Of a DNA stretch of 20,000 bases, positions 8,744-16,963 are shown one piece after another (within the stretch, counting starts at the first letter, position 1; every line of letters begins with the position of its first letter). This DNA comes from Seminavis robusta (Eukaryota; Bacillariophyta; Bacillariophyceae; Naviculales; Naviculaceae), in NCBI GenBank assembly GCA_903772945.1, contig CAICTM010001970.1, positions 1-20,000 of the forward strand, written 5' to 3'. The translations under genes and the position numbers were made by a program. A model generated the notes under the pieces. That model worked only from the letters and a program-made list of their open reading frames with translations. It searched no databases and was not told where the DNA came from.

Positions 8744-8997
8744 ATGCATGACGATGACACCTTTCCCGGTGCTGCTTTTGCGGCTGTCCCTTCGGGGGCC
8801 CGTGGTTCCTTCGGGTGCATTTTATGAGTCCTTGTCCTGCCCGTCGACCCGCTGGGAAAGGTGTCATCTTGCGGTGGTTCCAGCTAGAGATGGATCGTCC
8901 TCGTACAAGGTAACGGTCGGTTCCACTGTCATTGTGGCGTTGCTTGTTTGGTTGGTTCACGGTCTTCGACCGATCGTTGCAGCCTCATCCTCTTTAG
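8744..8997 (+). other. Candidate first exon and short intron of a plus-strand gene
   Basis: Two overlapping ATGs (8744 and 8748) follow a CA-rich leader. The frame from 8748 stays open through AAG/GTAACG at 8909/8910, a good donor. A good acceptor, CCTCTTTAG, ends at 8997, giving an 88-base intron, which is a normal size for a diatom. However, the downstream sequence does not continue the 8748 frame (TAG after three codons). Either the exon model is wrong, the gene is broken, or the translated frame is different. An alternative ATG at 9019 continues open to the donor at 9134. The predicted peptide has no recognisable family. Weak support only. Confidence 0.2.
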
Positions 8998-9133
8998 TTC
9001 CCAACGTAGCTCGCCTCCATGGTTTGTCCTCGATCGTTGACAACGAAATGTGAGCGTCAAGGAGCCAACCAACAAACTGACGACCGACCAACCCAGAGCA
9101 CAAACCCAACCCAAACCAACCAACAACAAACAG

Positions 9134-9360
9134 GTACGATCCGCTAGCGAACGGCATGCATGCATGCCATTAGTAGTTCTTTGCTCCTTGCGAGTCAACA
9201 TAAACGGCGTTGGAAGTGGAGGGGGTGGAAACTTTACAAAGCCTATCCTTCTTCACTTCGCTGAACCAAAGTGGCATGCATGCATGCGCCTTGCTTTTGC
9301 TTTTGTTCTCAGCTCAAGTCTAACCTCTTTCTTGTTCCATTCTGCCTTTTCTTCTTAGAG
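9134..9360 (+). other. Spliceosomal intron-like segment, diverged relative of the module at 10700 and 11366
   Basis: The segment begins AAACAG/GTACG and ends TTCTTAG before (AG)ACAAACAA. It has a CTAAC branch-point-like motif at 9320-9324 and a pyrimidine-rich run before the acceptor. It aligns by eye to the two 214/215-base intron-like segments downstream, sharing CTTGCGAGTCA, a CTTCGCTGAAC-AAAGTG block, a GCATGCATGCATGC palindromic run and the same splice-site contexts, but is clearly more diverged. The flanking sequence is Gln/Thr/Asn/Pro-rich in at least one open frame on each side, and that frame is kept across the splice in phase 0 if the acceptor ends at 9360. Confidence 0.45.
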
Positions 9361-9464
9361 ACAAACAACGACAAGTCGAGATCAGCCGTCTTCGTCTTCT
9401 TAGACAACGTCCCAGTCTCTTCTTCCTGTTGGTTCTCTGGGTTGGTCGGTCGGCAATCAAATCG

Positions 9465-10037
9465 GAAAGTCTCTTGGGAGGTTTCAATTTCGACATGATT
9501 ATCCAAGTGTTCTACAACCTTGTTCCTTGGTGGTTCCTGTGGTGGTTCCTGCTGCTGCGTGCTGATGTTGGTGGTCCCTGTGGTGGTCTGCTGCTGCTGA
9601 TGTTGGTGGTCCCTGTGGTGGTTCCTGTGGTTTGTTTGGTTGGTTGCCTAGTGCTCCATTGCCTAGTGCTTGGGATTGGCTGGGAGCAGGGATGTGGTAG
9701 TGATTGTTGCAGGCTGCTCCGAGTGCTTCTTTAAAGGCACTGACATGAAGAAGTAATTCTCGCTCGGATTGGATTTGTACTGGAGAAGCATTCGGAGCAG
9801 CCAAAGTTTCACTGCTACCTGTCTCTTGGTCTCTTGGTGGTTCCTTCCCGTGGTTCCTTCCTGTGATGTCATGCCAGAACCTTAGACCACAGTCTCAACC
9901 TCATTTTTATATCTGAGCAGTGCTGGTTGTTTGACGGTCCATCCTTGGTCTCCCTGGTTTGGCTACTCCTTTTGTCAATCTCCTTGACTCCTTTGGCATT
10001 CTCCCTGGCTAACAATGCGTCTGCTTCGAGGTACTGC
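9465..10037 (+). repeat. Module C, copy 1
   Basis: This is the first of four related copies. Its shared core, beginning GATTGGCTGGGAGCAGGG at 9674, recurs at 11870, 12481 and 13479. The left part (from GAAAGTCTCTT at 9465) is shared only with copy 4 (from 13261) and contains TGGTGGTTCCTG-type minisatellite repeats at about 9525-9645. On the right the copy stops abruptly at 10037, where copies 3 and 4 continue with CTGATGCATCG but this copy passes into the tandem array. On the minus strand the core reads as a hydrophilic frame including S-E-R-E-L-L-L-H-V-S-A-F-K-E-A-L and H-I-P-A-P-S-Q-S-Q; on the plus strand it is broken. Whether it is or was coding is undecided. Confidence 0.75.
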
Positions 10038-10699
10038 ATGCAATAGCACCAGTCGGGCAGCTGATCGAGTCAAACAGCAACCTGCAACCATATGAAAGCT
10101 GGGCGATCTTCAAGGAGAGCCCAGCGGAAATTTGGCCAGGCAGCAGTGTCGGTTTGGTCGGTTGGTTGAAGACGAAGACCCACTCCAGCATGCAATAGCA
10201 CCAGTCGGGCAGCTGATCGAGTCAAACAGCAACCTGCAACCATATGAAAGCTGGGCGATCTTCAAGGAGAGCCCAGCGAAATTTGGCCAGGCAGCAGTGT
10301 CGGTTTGGTCGTTTGGTTGAAGACGAAGACGAAGACCCACTCCAGCATGCAATAGCACCAGTCGGTCAGCTGATCGAGTCAAACAGCAACCTGCAACCAT
10401 ATGAAAGCTGGGCGATCTTCAAGGAGAGCCCAGCGGAAATTTGGCCAGGCAGCAGTGTCGGTTTGGTCGTTTGGTTGAAGACGAAGACGAAGACCACTCC
10501 AGCATGCAATAGCACCAGTCGGGCAGCTGATCGAGTCAAACAGCAACCTGCAACCTATGAAAGCTGGGCGATCTTCAAGGAGAGCCCAGCGGAAATTTGG
10601 CAGGCAGCAGTGTCGGTTTGGTCGTTTGGTTGAAGACGAAGACGAAGACCCACTCCAGCATGCAATAGCACCAGTCGGGCAGCTGATCGAGTCAAACAG
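10038..10699 (+). repeat. Tandem array, 152-157 bp units
   Basis: Four full units and a partial fifth start (at CAATAGCACC) at 10041, 10193, 10350, 10507 and 10663, giving periods of 152, 157, 157 and 156. Units differ mainly in the number of GAAGAC hexamers (two or three) and in single-base changes in short runs such as GCGAAA/GCGGAAA and GGCCAGG/GGCAGG. In the plus frame each unit reads as about 52 residues, including A-I-A-P-V-G-Q-L-I-E-S-N and Y-E-S-W-A-I-F-K-E-S-P-A; the hexamer gives an E-D repeat. Single-base indels push successive units out of frame, so no long protein results. The minus strand is also partly open. The array ends exactly at the donor of the intron-like segment at 10700. 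Confidence 0.85.
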
Positions 10700-11056
10700 G
10701 TACGGTACACCTGCGTTTTTCACATGCAAAAGCGTGTCACCTTTGTTCTTTACTCTTGCGAGTCAGCATTCGTGTTGGAAGCTTCCAGGGGCACTCGAGA
10801 GTGTGTCCTGATTGTCTTCGCTGAACAAAAGTGGCATGCATGCATGCAGCCTTTTGCACTTTTGCTCTTGATTCAAGTCTAACCTTCTGTCCTCCATTCT
10901 GCGTTTCTCTTAGACAAACAAGACCCCGTCGATCCGTCCTTTCTGAAACAGAAATTGGAACCCAAAAACTACACGGCCTTGCGAGTACGTGTTGCGGGTC
11001 TCTTCCTTTTTTACAATCCATCGACGAGAATGATGATGTGTTCAGTGAAGATGGGA
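10700..11056 (+). repeat. Module B, copy 1: intron-like segment plus downstream exon-like part
   Basis: A 214-base segment, 10700-10913, begins CAG/GTACGG and ends TTTCTCTTAG. It has a CTAAC motif at 10879-10883 (30 bases before the AG) and a pyrimidine-rich tail, all features of a spliceosomal intron on the plus strand. The following 143 bases (10914-11056) have an open frame in phase with the end of the array (E-S-N-R / Q-T-R-P) that includes P-F-L-Q-S-I-D-E-N-D-D-V-F-S-E-D and ends at a TGA just after the array sequence resumes. The whole module recurs at 11366-11720. The inner run GCATGCATGCATGC is at 10834-10847. Confidence 0.75.
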
Positions 11057-11365
11057 AACCTGCAACCATATGAAAGCTGGGCGATCTTCAAGGAGAGCCC
11101 AGCGGACGTTTGGCCAGGCAGCAGTGTCGGTTTGGTCGTTTGTTGAAGACGAAGACGAAGACCCACTCCAGCATGCAATAGCACCAGTCGGTCAGCTGAT
11201 CGAGTCAAACAGCAACCTGCAACCATATGAAAGCTGGGCGATCTTCAAGGAGAGCCCAGCGGGAAATTTGGCCAGGCAGCAGTGTCGGTTTGGTCGTTTG
11301 GTTGAAGACGAAGACCCACTCCAGCATGCAATAGCACCAGTCGGGCAGCTGATCGAGTCAAACAG
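11057..11365 (+). repeat. Tandem array, second block
   Basis: About two units of the 152-157 bp array lie between the two copies of module B. CAATAGCACC starts at 11176 and 11329, a period of 153. In this block the two units share one plus frame that stays open from 11070 to the donor at 11366 and on into the intron-like segment. It contains two copies of H-A-I-A-P-V-G-Q-L-I-E-S-N. Array plus module B therefore form a higher-order unit of 666 bases (10700 to 11366). Confidence 0.85.
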
Positions 11366-11720
11366 GTACGGTACACCTGCGTTTTTCACATGCAAAAGCG
11401 TGTCACCTTTGTTCTTTACTCTTGCGAGTCAGCATTCGTGTTGGAAGCTTCCAGGGGCACTCGAGAGTGTGTTCCTGATTGTCTTCGCTGAACAAAAGTG
11501 GCATGCATGCATGCAGCCTTTTGCACTTTTGCTCTTGATTCAAGTCTAACCTTCTGTCCTCCATTCTGCGTTTCTCTTAGACAAACAAGACCCGTCGATC
11601 CGTCCTTTCTGAAACAGAAATTGGAACCCAAAAACTCACGGCCTTGCGAGTACGTGTTGCGGGTCTCTCCTTTTTTACAATCCATCGACGAGAATGATGA
11701 TGTGTTCAGTGAAGATGGGA
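11366..11720 (+). repeat. Module B, copy 2
   Basis: Near-identical to 10700-11056. The intron-like segment is 11366-11580 (215 bases, one base longer), with CTAAC at 11546-11550 and acceptor TTTCTCTTAG. The exon-like part 11581-11720 is 140 bases, three fewer than copy 1. The difference is three separate one-base deletions (CCCC to CCC, CTACAC to CTCAC, TCTTCC to TCTCC). Together they restore the frame, so both copies end in the same S-P/L-P-F-L-Q-S-I-D-E-N-D-D-V peptide in the same relative frame. Confidence 0.75.
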
Positions 11721-11785
11721 AACCTGCAACCATATGAAAGCTGGGCGATCTTCAAGGAGAGCCCAGCGGAAATTTGGCCAGGCAG
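11721..11785 (+). repeat. Tandem array, truncated last unit
   Basis: The AACCTGCAACCATATGAAAGC part of the array unit resumes after module B copy 2 and runs to GGCCAGGCAG, where it breaks off and passes into unrelated sequence before module C copy 2. Confidence 0.8.
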
Positions 11786-11811
11786 TAGCAAAAGGCAGTG
11801 CTTCCTTCAAT

Positions 11812-12053
11812 CCCCCTGTGCTGCTACCTGTGTCTTGGTCTCTTGGTGGTGACTTCTTGGATTGCTTGGGATTGGCTGGGAGCAGGGATGTGGTAGTGAT
11901 TGTTGCAGGCTGCTCCGAGTGCTTCTTTAAAGGCGCTGACATGAAGAAGTAATTCTCGCTCGGATTGGATTTGTACTGGAGAAGCATTCGGAGCAGCCAA
12001 AGTTTCACCGCTACCTGTCTCTTGGTCTCTTGATGGTTCCTTCCTGTGATGTC
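11812..12053 (+). repeat. Module C, copy 2 (short)
   Basis: This copy starts with CCCCCTGTGCTGCTACCTG, a left flank shared only with copy 3 (12423), and carries the GATTGGCTGG core from 11870. It ends at about 12053, where the other copies continue ATGCCAGAACC. One difference from the other copies (GGCGCTGAC for GGCACTGAC near 11936) is silent in the minus frame containing H-V-S-A-F-K but changes the residue in the other minus frame and in the corresponding plus frame. Confidence 0.75.
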
Positions 12054-12422
12054 TTTTGCAGCCAGCGTTAGTCTAGCTAGCCCTCGCTTGCCATCTGTGT
12101 GTCCGGCATGCCACCTTCAGAGTTTGTCCACCCCTTTCTTGCAGATGTCTACGAACAAGGGGAGATGCCGGCACAGTGCTTCCATCTTGTTGGTTCTCTG
12201 GGTTGGTGCCAGTCGTTTGGCTCTTTGCTGTTGGTTGGTTGATCGGTTTGGCTGCTTCCTTTTCTCCGTACCTGTAACCCTTGGATTTGGCTGGCTGGTT
12301 GTGGCGTTGAGTCAAGTCAAGTCCCCTCCTCTTAGCTAGTAGCTTAATCTCACACATCTTGTCTCTTTGCCCCGCCGAAGCCCAACAACTTCTTGGTGGG
12401 CGGTTGCGGCACCAAAGTCCAC
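12054..12422. other. Single-copy spacer between module C copies 2 and 3
   Basis: This sequence is not shared with the other modules apart from short TTGGTTCTCTGGGTTGGT-like stretches also seen at 9428-9447. It has no recognisable coding content. GTCAAGTCAAGTC and AGCTAGTAGC short repeats are at 12310-12342. Confidence 0.4.
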
Positions 12423-12980
12423 CCCCCTGTGCTGCTACCTGTCTCTTGGTCTCTTGGTGGTGACTTCTTGGGTTGCTTGGGATTGGCTGGGAGCAGGGAT
12501 GTGGTAGTGATTGTTGCATGCTGCTCCGAGTGCTTCTTTAAAGGCACTGACATGAAGAAGTAATTCTCGCTCGGATTGGATTTGTACTGGAGAAGCATTC
12601 GGAGCAGCCAAAGTTTCACTGCTACCTGTCTCTTGGTCTCTTGGTGGTTCCTTCCCGTGGTTCCTTCCTGTGATGTCATGCCAGAACCTTAGACCACAGT
12701 CTCAACCTCATTTTTTATATCTGAGCAGTGCTGGTTGTTTGACGGTCCATCCTTGGTCTCCCTGGTTTGGCTACTCCTTTTGTCAATCTCCCTGGCTCCT
12801 TTGGCATTCTCTCTGGCTGACAATGCGTCTGCTTCGAGGTACTGCTGATGCATCGACCACTCTTCACCCTAGTGGCAGCTCTACGATTCTTGGAGCTGAC
12901 GACACTCTTGACTATGCGTCTGCTTCGAGGTTCTGCCAACGACACTGTGGATCTACCGGCCGCTAGCGGGAACTCTATTA
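12423..12980 (+). repeat. Module C, copy 3 (long, uninterrupted)
   Basis: Core from 12481. It runs on, unlike copies 1 and 2, through a doublet of ATGCGTCTGCTTCGAGG-type repeats (ATGs at 12823 and 12914) and ends ...CTCTATTATTGGGACCGG. It matches copy 4 at a constant offset of 998 bases. Each ATG opens a short plus-strand frame starting M-R-L-L-R-G (T/S)-A; the similarity of the two suggests an old tandem duplication of about 91 bases. Copy 3 serves as the intact reference for the gypsy insertion in copy 4. Confidence 0.75.
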
Positions 12981-13260
12981 TTGGGACCGGATGCCACCAT
13001 CCAGTTGCTTTGTTTGGTCCAGCCCCCGATGCCTCTCCTTCTCACACTGTTGGTGGTCCCTGTTGTTTGTTTGTTCGGTTGGCTGGTTGCCTAGTGATCC
13101 AACAGGCCAGTTGGCTCACCTAGCCTTGTCTCTGTTGGTGGTTCCTGGTGGTTTGTTTGTTTGGTTGCCTAGCCTTGTCCCTGTTTGTGGTTCCTGTGGT
13201 TTGGTTGGTTGGTCGCCTAGTGCTCCATTGACTAGTGCTCTATGGCCCTTGGATTTGATC
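12981..13260. repeat. TGG/TCC minisatellite-like spacer
   Basis: Imperfect runs of TTGGTGGTTCCTG and TTTGGTTGGTTGCCTAG occur between module C copies 3 and 4. Similar runs lie inside copies 1 and 4. The reverse strand reads as Pro/Gln/Asn/Thr-rich peptide in short open frames; the forward strand reads as Val/Leu/Trp-rich peptide. Both are expected by-products of the repeat. Confidence 0.6.
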
Positions 13261-13981
13261 GAAAGTCTCTTAGGAGGTTCCAATTTCGACATGATGATCC
13301 AAGAGTTCTACAACCTTGTCCCTGTTGGTGGTCCCTGTGGTGGTTCCTGCTGCTGCTTGCTGATGTTGGTGGTCCCTGTGGTGGTTCCTACTGCTTGCTG
13401 ATGTTGGTGGTTTCTGTGGTGGTTCCTGTGGTTGGTTTGGTTGGTTGGTCGCCTGGTGCTCCATTGCCTAGTGCTTGGGATTGGCTGGGAGCAGGGATGT
13501 GGTAGTGATTGTTGCAGGCTGCTCCGAGTGCTTCTTTAAAGGCACTGACATGAAGAAGTAATTCTCGCTCGGATTGGATTTGTACTAGAGAAGCATTCGG
13601 AGCAGCCAAAGTTTCACTGCTACCTGTCTCTTGGTCTCTTGGTGGTTCCTTCCCGTGGTTCCTTCCTGTGATGTCATGCCAGAACCTTAGACCACAGTCT
13701 CAACCTCATTTTTTATATCTGAGCAGTGCTGGTTGTTTGACGGTCCATCCTTGGTCTCCCTGGTTTGGCTACTCCTTTTGTCAATCTCCTTGACTCCTTT
13801 GGCATTCTCCCTGGCTAACAATGCGTCTGCTTCGAGGTACTGCTGATGCATCGACCACTCTTCACCCTAGTGGCAGCTCTACGATTCTTGGAGCTGACGA
13901 CACTCTTGACTATGCGTCTGCTTCGAGGTTCTGCCAACGACACTGTGGATCTACCGGCCGCTAGCGGGAACTCTATTATTG
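13261..13981 (+). repeat. Module C, copy 4, interrupted at its right end by a gypsy LTR
   Basis: Shares its left half with copy 1 (from 9465) and its right half with copy 3, including the M-R-L-L-R-G doublet (ATGs at 13821 and 13912). The match to copy 3 holds through CTCTATTATTG and stops at 13981, where TGCACTACGC of the LTR begins. One change (CTAGAG for CTGGAG near 13587) makes a stop in one minus frame and a Pro-to-Leu change in the other. Confidence 0.75.
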
Positions 13982-14404
13982 TGCACTACGCTAAAAGCTA
14001 GTGTAAAGATCTTTGGAGTGTTTTGTGTTTGAGAGAATGAAAGTTATGGGAGGATTAGAAAACTATGAAAACTAATCAACGAGAGAGATTCACAATCAAA
14101 GGATCGTAGATCTGAACTCCCGCGGGAGACTGTAGAGTGTGATAGAGTAGGTTGCGGTAGCAATCCTACTCACTCCACGATCCAAAAACGGAACGCGTGG
14201 AAGATTCGTCTAGCATTTATTTAGTAGCGTGGAATCTCTCCACGCCAGCTAAATATCTAGCGCGATGTTTCACCATCGACCTAGTATGACTAGCGGTCAT
14301 GAGAACCCTGTCTCAATGACTATTCACGAAAGACTCAGTCATGAGTCGAACTCAAACCCTATCTAGGATCGAGTCGCGAATAAGGCTAAGAGCCGTGTAT
14401 TGCA
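13982..14404 (-). repeat. Ty3/gypsy 3' LTR (423 bp)
   Basis: It starts and ends TGCA on the plus strand (TGCACTACG at 13982, GTATTGCA ending 14404), the expected TG...CA ends with a short terminal inverted repeat. On the minus strand it is directly preceded by a purine-rich tract AGGGGGCGAA (plus 14405-14414), a good polypurine tract. The left end coincides exactly with the point where module C copy 4 loses identity with copy 3. An AATAAA on the minus strand near 14220 could be its polyadenylation signal, and a GCGTGGA/TCCACGC hairpin lies at 14227-14245. No second LTR copy was found in the window, so the duplicate LTR and target-site repeat cannot be checked here. Confidence 0.7.
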
Positions 14405-14537
14405 TTCGCCCCCTGACAAGGGTCACGGAAGGCACGACATCAGTCGGACAAGGAGAACATATGAATTAAAGTGCGGGGCACTCTCCGGAGATTGGATGTA
14501 GACATGTGCGTCGCACGATGGCAATCCTACAAGGGGA

Positions 14538-15070
14538 TCAGGCCTTGTATGGGTGTAAATACCTTATGTTCCAAGTCTGGTAGACTGTGCCGCTACTGGC
14601 GGTAGCATGTCGGAGCCGTACAGTGCCATTGTTATTGACTCGGTCTGTGTGGTAAGGACCTTTGTGCTTTGGCTGACCGTACTAGCGGTTCTGATACTGA
14701 TGAATCATCATAGTATCGTTGACATTGTGTTGATGAGGGACACGTGTCGCGTTCTCCCTATCGTTGTTTTTCTGGATAAGTCGTTGGCGACGTTCCTTGA
14801 TGTATTTCCAGTTTGCTTCGAAACGGATGTTGTGAATCTTGTCACGATTGACGCGCGTGAACTTGCGACGAAGTCCATGTTCATCCCGGAGAGTCTTCTC
14901 GACCTCTGCGCGGGACTCACGTTCTCTGTCCATGACAACCTCGGCCGGTCATGGATACTGGGTAACCCACGTCTGTTTTAGAACGATGGTTACTTCGTCT
15001 GCTGTCTTGGAGCAGACGAAGTTCCTTCCTGTTGGTAGGAGGAGCGATAGCTGGATCGCATCTATTGTCC
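14538..15070 (-). pseudogene. Gypsy integrase, core fragment and C-terminal tail (broken)
   Basis: Reading leftward from about 15060: a D-P-A segment, then after a frameshift S-K-T-A-D-E-V-T-I-V-L-K-Q-T-W and, after a TGA, A-E-V-V-M-D-R-E-R-E. This matches the region around the second catalytic aspartate of gypsy integrases. The reading then goes K-T-L-R-D-E-H-G-L-R-R-K and jumps to N-R-D-K-I-H-N-I-R-F-E-A-N-W-K-Y-I-K-E-R. By family comparison roughly the last third of the catalytic core, including the catalytic Glu, is deleted here. One in-frame TAG (14681-14679) precedes the tail with K-G-P-Y, N-N-N-G-T-V-R-L-R and V-Y-Q-T-W-N-I-R. The natural stop TGA is at 14540-14538. Nonfunctional. Confidence 0.8.
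14992..15022. other. Perfect 12-bp inverted repeat inside the integrase fragment
   Basis: ACTTCGTCTGCT, 7-base loop GTCTTGG, AGCAGACGAAGT. It sits about 55-85 bases from the point where the minus-facing and plus-facing gypsy pieces meet. Confidence 0.6.
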
Positions 15071-15513
15071 TTTAGTTAAAGGTTGGATTTCACTTTTTCA
15101 CGGGAAGCCGAAAACCGAAGCGCTTCCCCTCTGGATCTGTCACTACAAGAACAACAACACTAATAGCAACAAACACAACCAATCGGTCATACCTATACCA
15201 TTACACTACCTATTAGCACCATTACAAGCATTGAAACGAAGCAAAAGGACCTCAGGAAGCCTGTTTTCTGTTATCTTGTTGAAGAGTACTGTTTTACTAT
15301 AGGATTCAACTCAACGTCATCACGGAAAACATACATCCTTTTTTCCTCTCTTTACAACCTATTCAAGCTGAAAAGGATCGATACCTCCTATCTCCTATCA
15401 AGCGCACCTCCTCTATCAAGCGACTATCAACGCGGCGTTCTCCGGTCCAGATTAGAAAGCCATCCCAATTGAAATCCTACGAGATCGGGCGGGTTTTCTA
15501 TTCTCGACCGCCG

Positions 15514-16800
15514 ATGGCCAAGTTGGAAGAATTGAACACAAGAAGACGTCACCGGCTTTCAGTAGACTCAGCAGTGCAAGTTTCCTCCATACCCTGCAGT
15601 GAACTGACATTGCTCTTACTACCGACGGTCCAAGAAATCCCATTGTCGGCCGATCCTCTTCTTCGAACGATCGATCCTCCTCTTCCACCAACAACAACAG
15701 GCTCGGTTAACCTTACCCCTAAGGCAACCGGTGACGTTGATTCGAATCGAATCCTCTGAATCGAATCGAATCGACCTGCCGAATCGATCCAAGACTCGCT
15801 CCCGTGAATTGACACGTACCTCTTCCCGCGAACGTACCTCTTCCTCCGTACGGATCGAACGATAGCCTCCTACTATCAAGAAGGACTCACGAGATACCTG
15901 CAGTGACCACCGAGAAGAGAATTACACCTGTATTCTTACTTTCTCACCGGCCACTAGTGGTTTCTCCCGACGTCCTCGTTGGACCTGATCCTACTGATCC
16001 AACCAGTCCTATCCCTATACAGACTGATTGACTGATCGACACCTGCTGTTACAACCCTCCATTGATATCTAACTCCTCCCCAAGAGGAACAACAAACAAC
16101 AACAGAGTTCCTGTAAGGACTTGAGTTCAAGAGTACACCGGCTGCATAGAGCCCTCTGCAGTCAGTCGTCCTCCTCAAACTTTATCACCAGGCTTGGCTG
16201 CACTCTCATCGTTCAACAGCCCCTCCCTGGGGAAACCATTGGATTCTGCGACAAGCATGGAATCTCCGAAGACTTTGACAAGGGCGGTGATTCCAAGCAA
16301 GCTCTTCGAAGAAGAACAACAGCAAGAAGTACAAGTCTACTCACAACAACGACCACTCTTCAAGAACGAAGAAAATGGTGCGACTACCACGAGTCCAGCA
16401 CTCACACACACTGCTGACTGCATGACTACTGGAAGAAAGCATCAAAGGCCAAGTCTCATGTCCTGTCTGACAACGATAACAAGCCAGCGTGAAAACAAGA
16501 ACAAGACTTGGAAAACAGCAAGTCCGACTTGACGCCAAGTCCTACACAAGAAGGAACTCTCTGTCCTCATGAAGAAAGTTTCCAACGCTGCGGTCACAGG
16601 CTGATCGCAAGAAAAAGCGAATGCAACCATGTTGCCAAGACGCAAGTCAGACAAATCCGACAACGAGGACGATCTCTGTCGGATCCATCAACATGATGAC
16701 AAGAAAATGGCATAGTTGACAAGGCGCTTTGCCGAATTCGACTTCAATCATTCGGATGGAGAGATCTCCTTGGAGGATTAGGCGCAGGATGATGATTCAA
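15514..16800 (+). pseudogene. Gag-like region of the gypsy fragment (decayed)
   Basis: Gag would form the particle that packages element RNA. An ATG at 15514 opens 82 codons (M-A-K-L-E-E-L-N), ending at a TGA in a GAATC repeat. Further open stretches follow in other frames: 16194-16532, Gln/Glu/Ser/Thr-rich, and 16508-16696, containing C-x(9)-C-G-H-R-L-I and a Cys-rich end. The last part (about 16645-16790) is acidic, with S-D-K-S-D-N-E-D-D and F-N-H-S-D-G-E-I-S, which precedes protease in the expected place. No intact zinc knuckle is visible. Assignment is by position and composition rather than by a firm motif. Confidence 0.45.
15739..15789. repeat. (GAATC)n microsatellite
   Basis: About seven imperfect GAATC/TCGAATC units, partly self-complementary through TTCGAA and ATCGAT. 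Confidence 0.7.
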
Positions 16801-16963
16801 CGGAACCATGTTCCGATTATACTCATATACTACAAGTGATGAAGATATCTCACTAAATAGTAACAAGATGTGTTTGCAACTAATGAAGTCTACGGCAAAT
16901 TATATGATTGTCCTAGAACTCTCAACTAGACTCTGACGATTGTTCAGCATCGTTAACTTCGTC

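Larger units (their letters stand above)
13982..15075 (-). mobile_element. Ty3/gypsy fragment: integrase and 3' LTR
   Basis: Facing left, this piece holds part of a gypsy integrase, then its C-terminal tail, a stop, a short untranslated stretch, a polypurine tract and an LTR. The order integrase-LTR is that of Ty3/gypsy. Protease, reverse transcriptase and RNase H are absent from this strand. The right limit is where the recognisable integrase gives way to a leader-like sequence reading the other way; it is approximate. Confidence 0.8.

Noticed and set aside
9429..9734. Val/Leu/Trp/Gly-rich plus-strand frame resembling a membrane protein (also 12991-13401)
   Set aside because: It is produced by TGGTGGTTCCTG minisatellite repeats; the hydrophobic runs are by-products of that repeat.
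10110..11395. Minus-strand frames across the tandem array rich in Leu/Cys/Ser
   Set aside because: They are open in places, but the adjoining intron signals (donor, CTAAC, pyrimidine tract, acceptor) are all on the plus strand.
14607..14981. Plus-strand open frame of 124 codons with hydrophobic segments
   Set aside because: It is the exact antisense of the recognisable gypsy integrase tail on the minus strand.
15020..15060. A minus-strand N-R-K-E-L-R stretch that first looked like the segment following gypsy reverse transcriptase, which would have joined directly to the RT end at 18305
   Set aside because: In the next frame the same bases continue into a clear integrase segment (T-A-D-E-V-T, then Q-T-W), so the match is probably coincidental and a direct join cannot be claimed.
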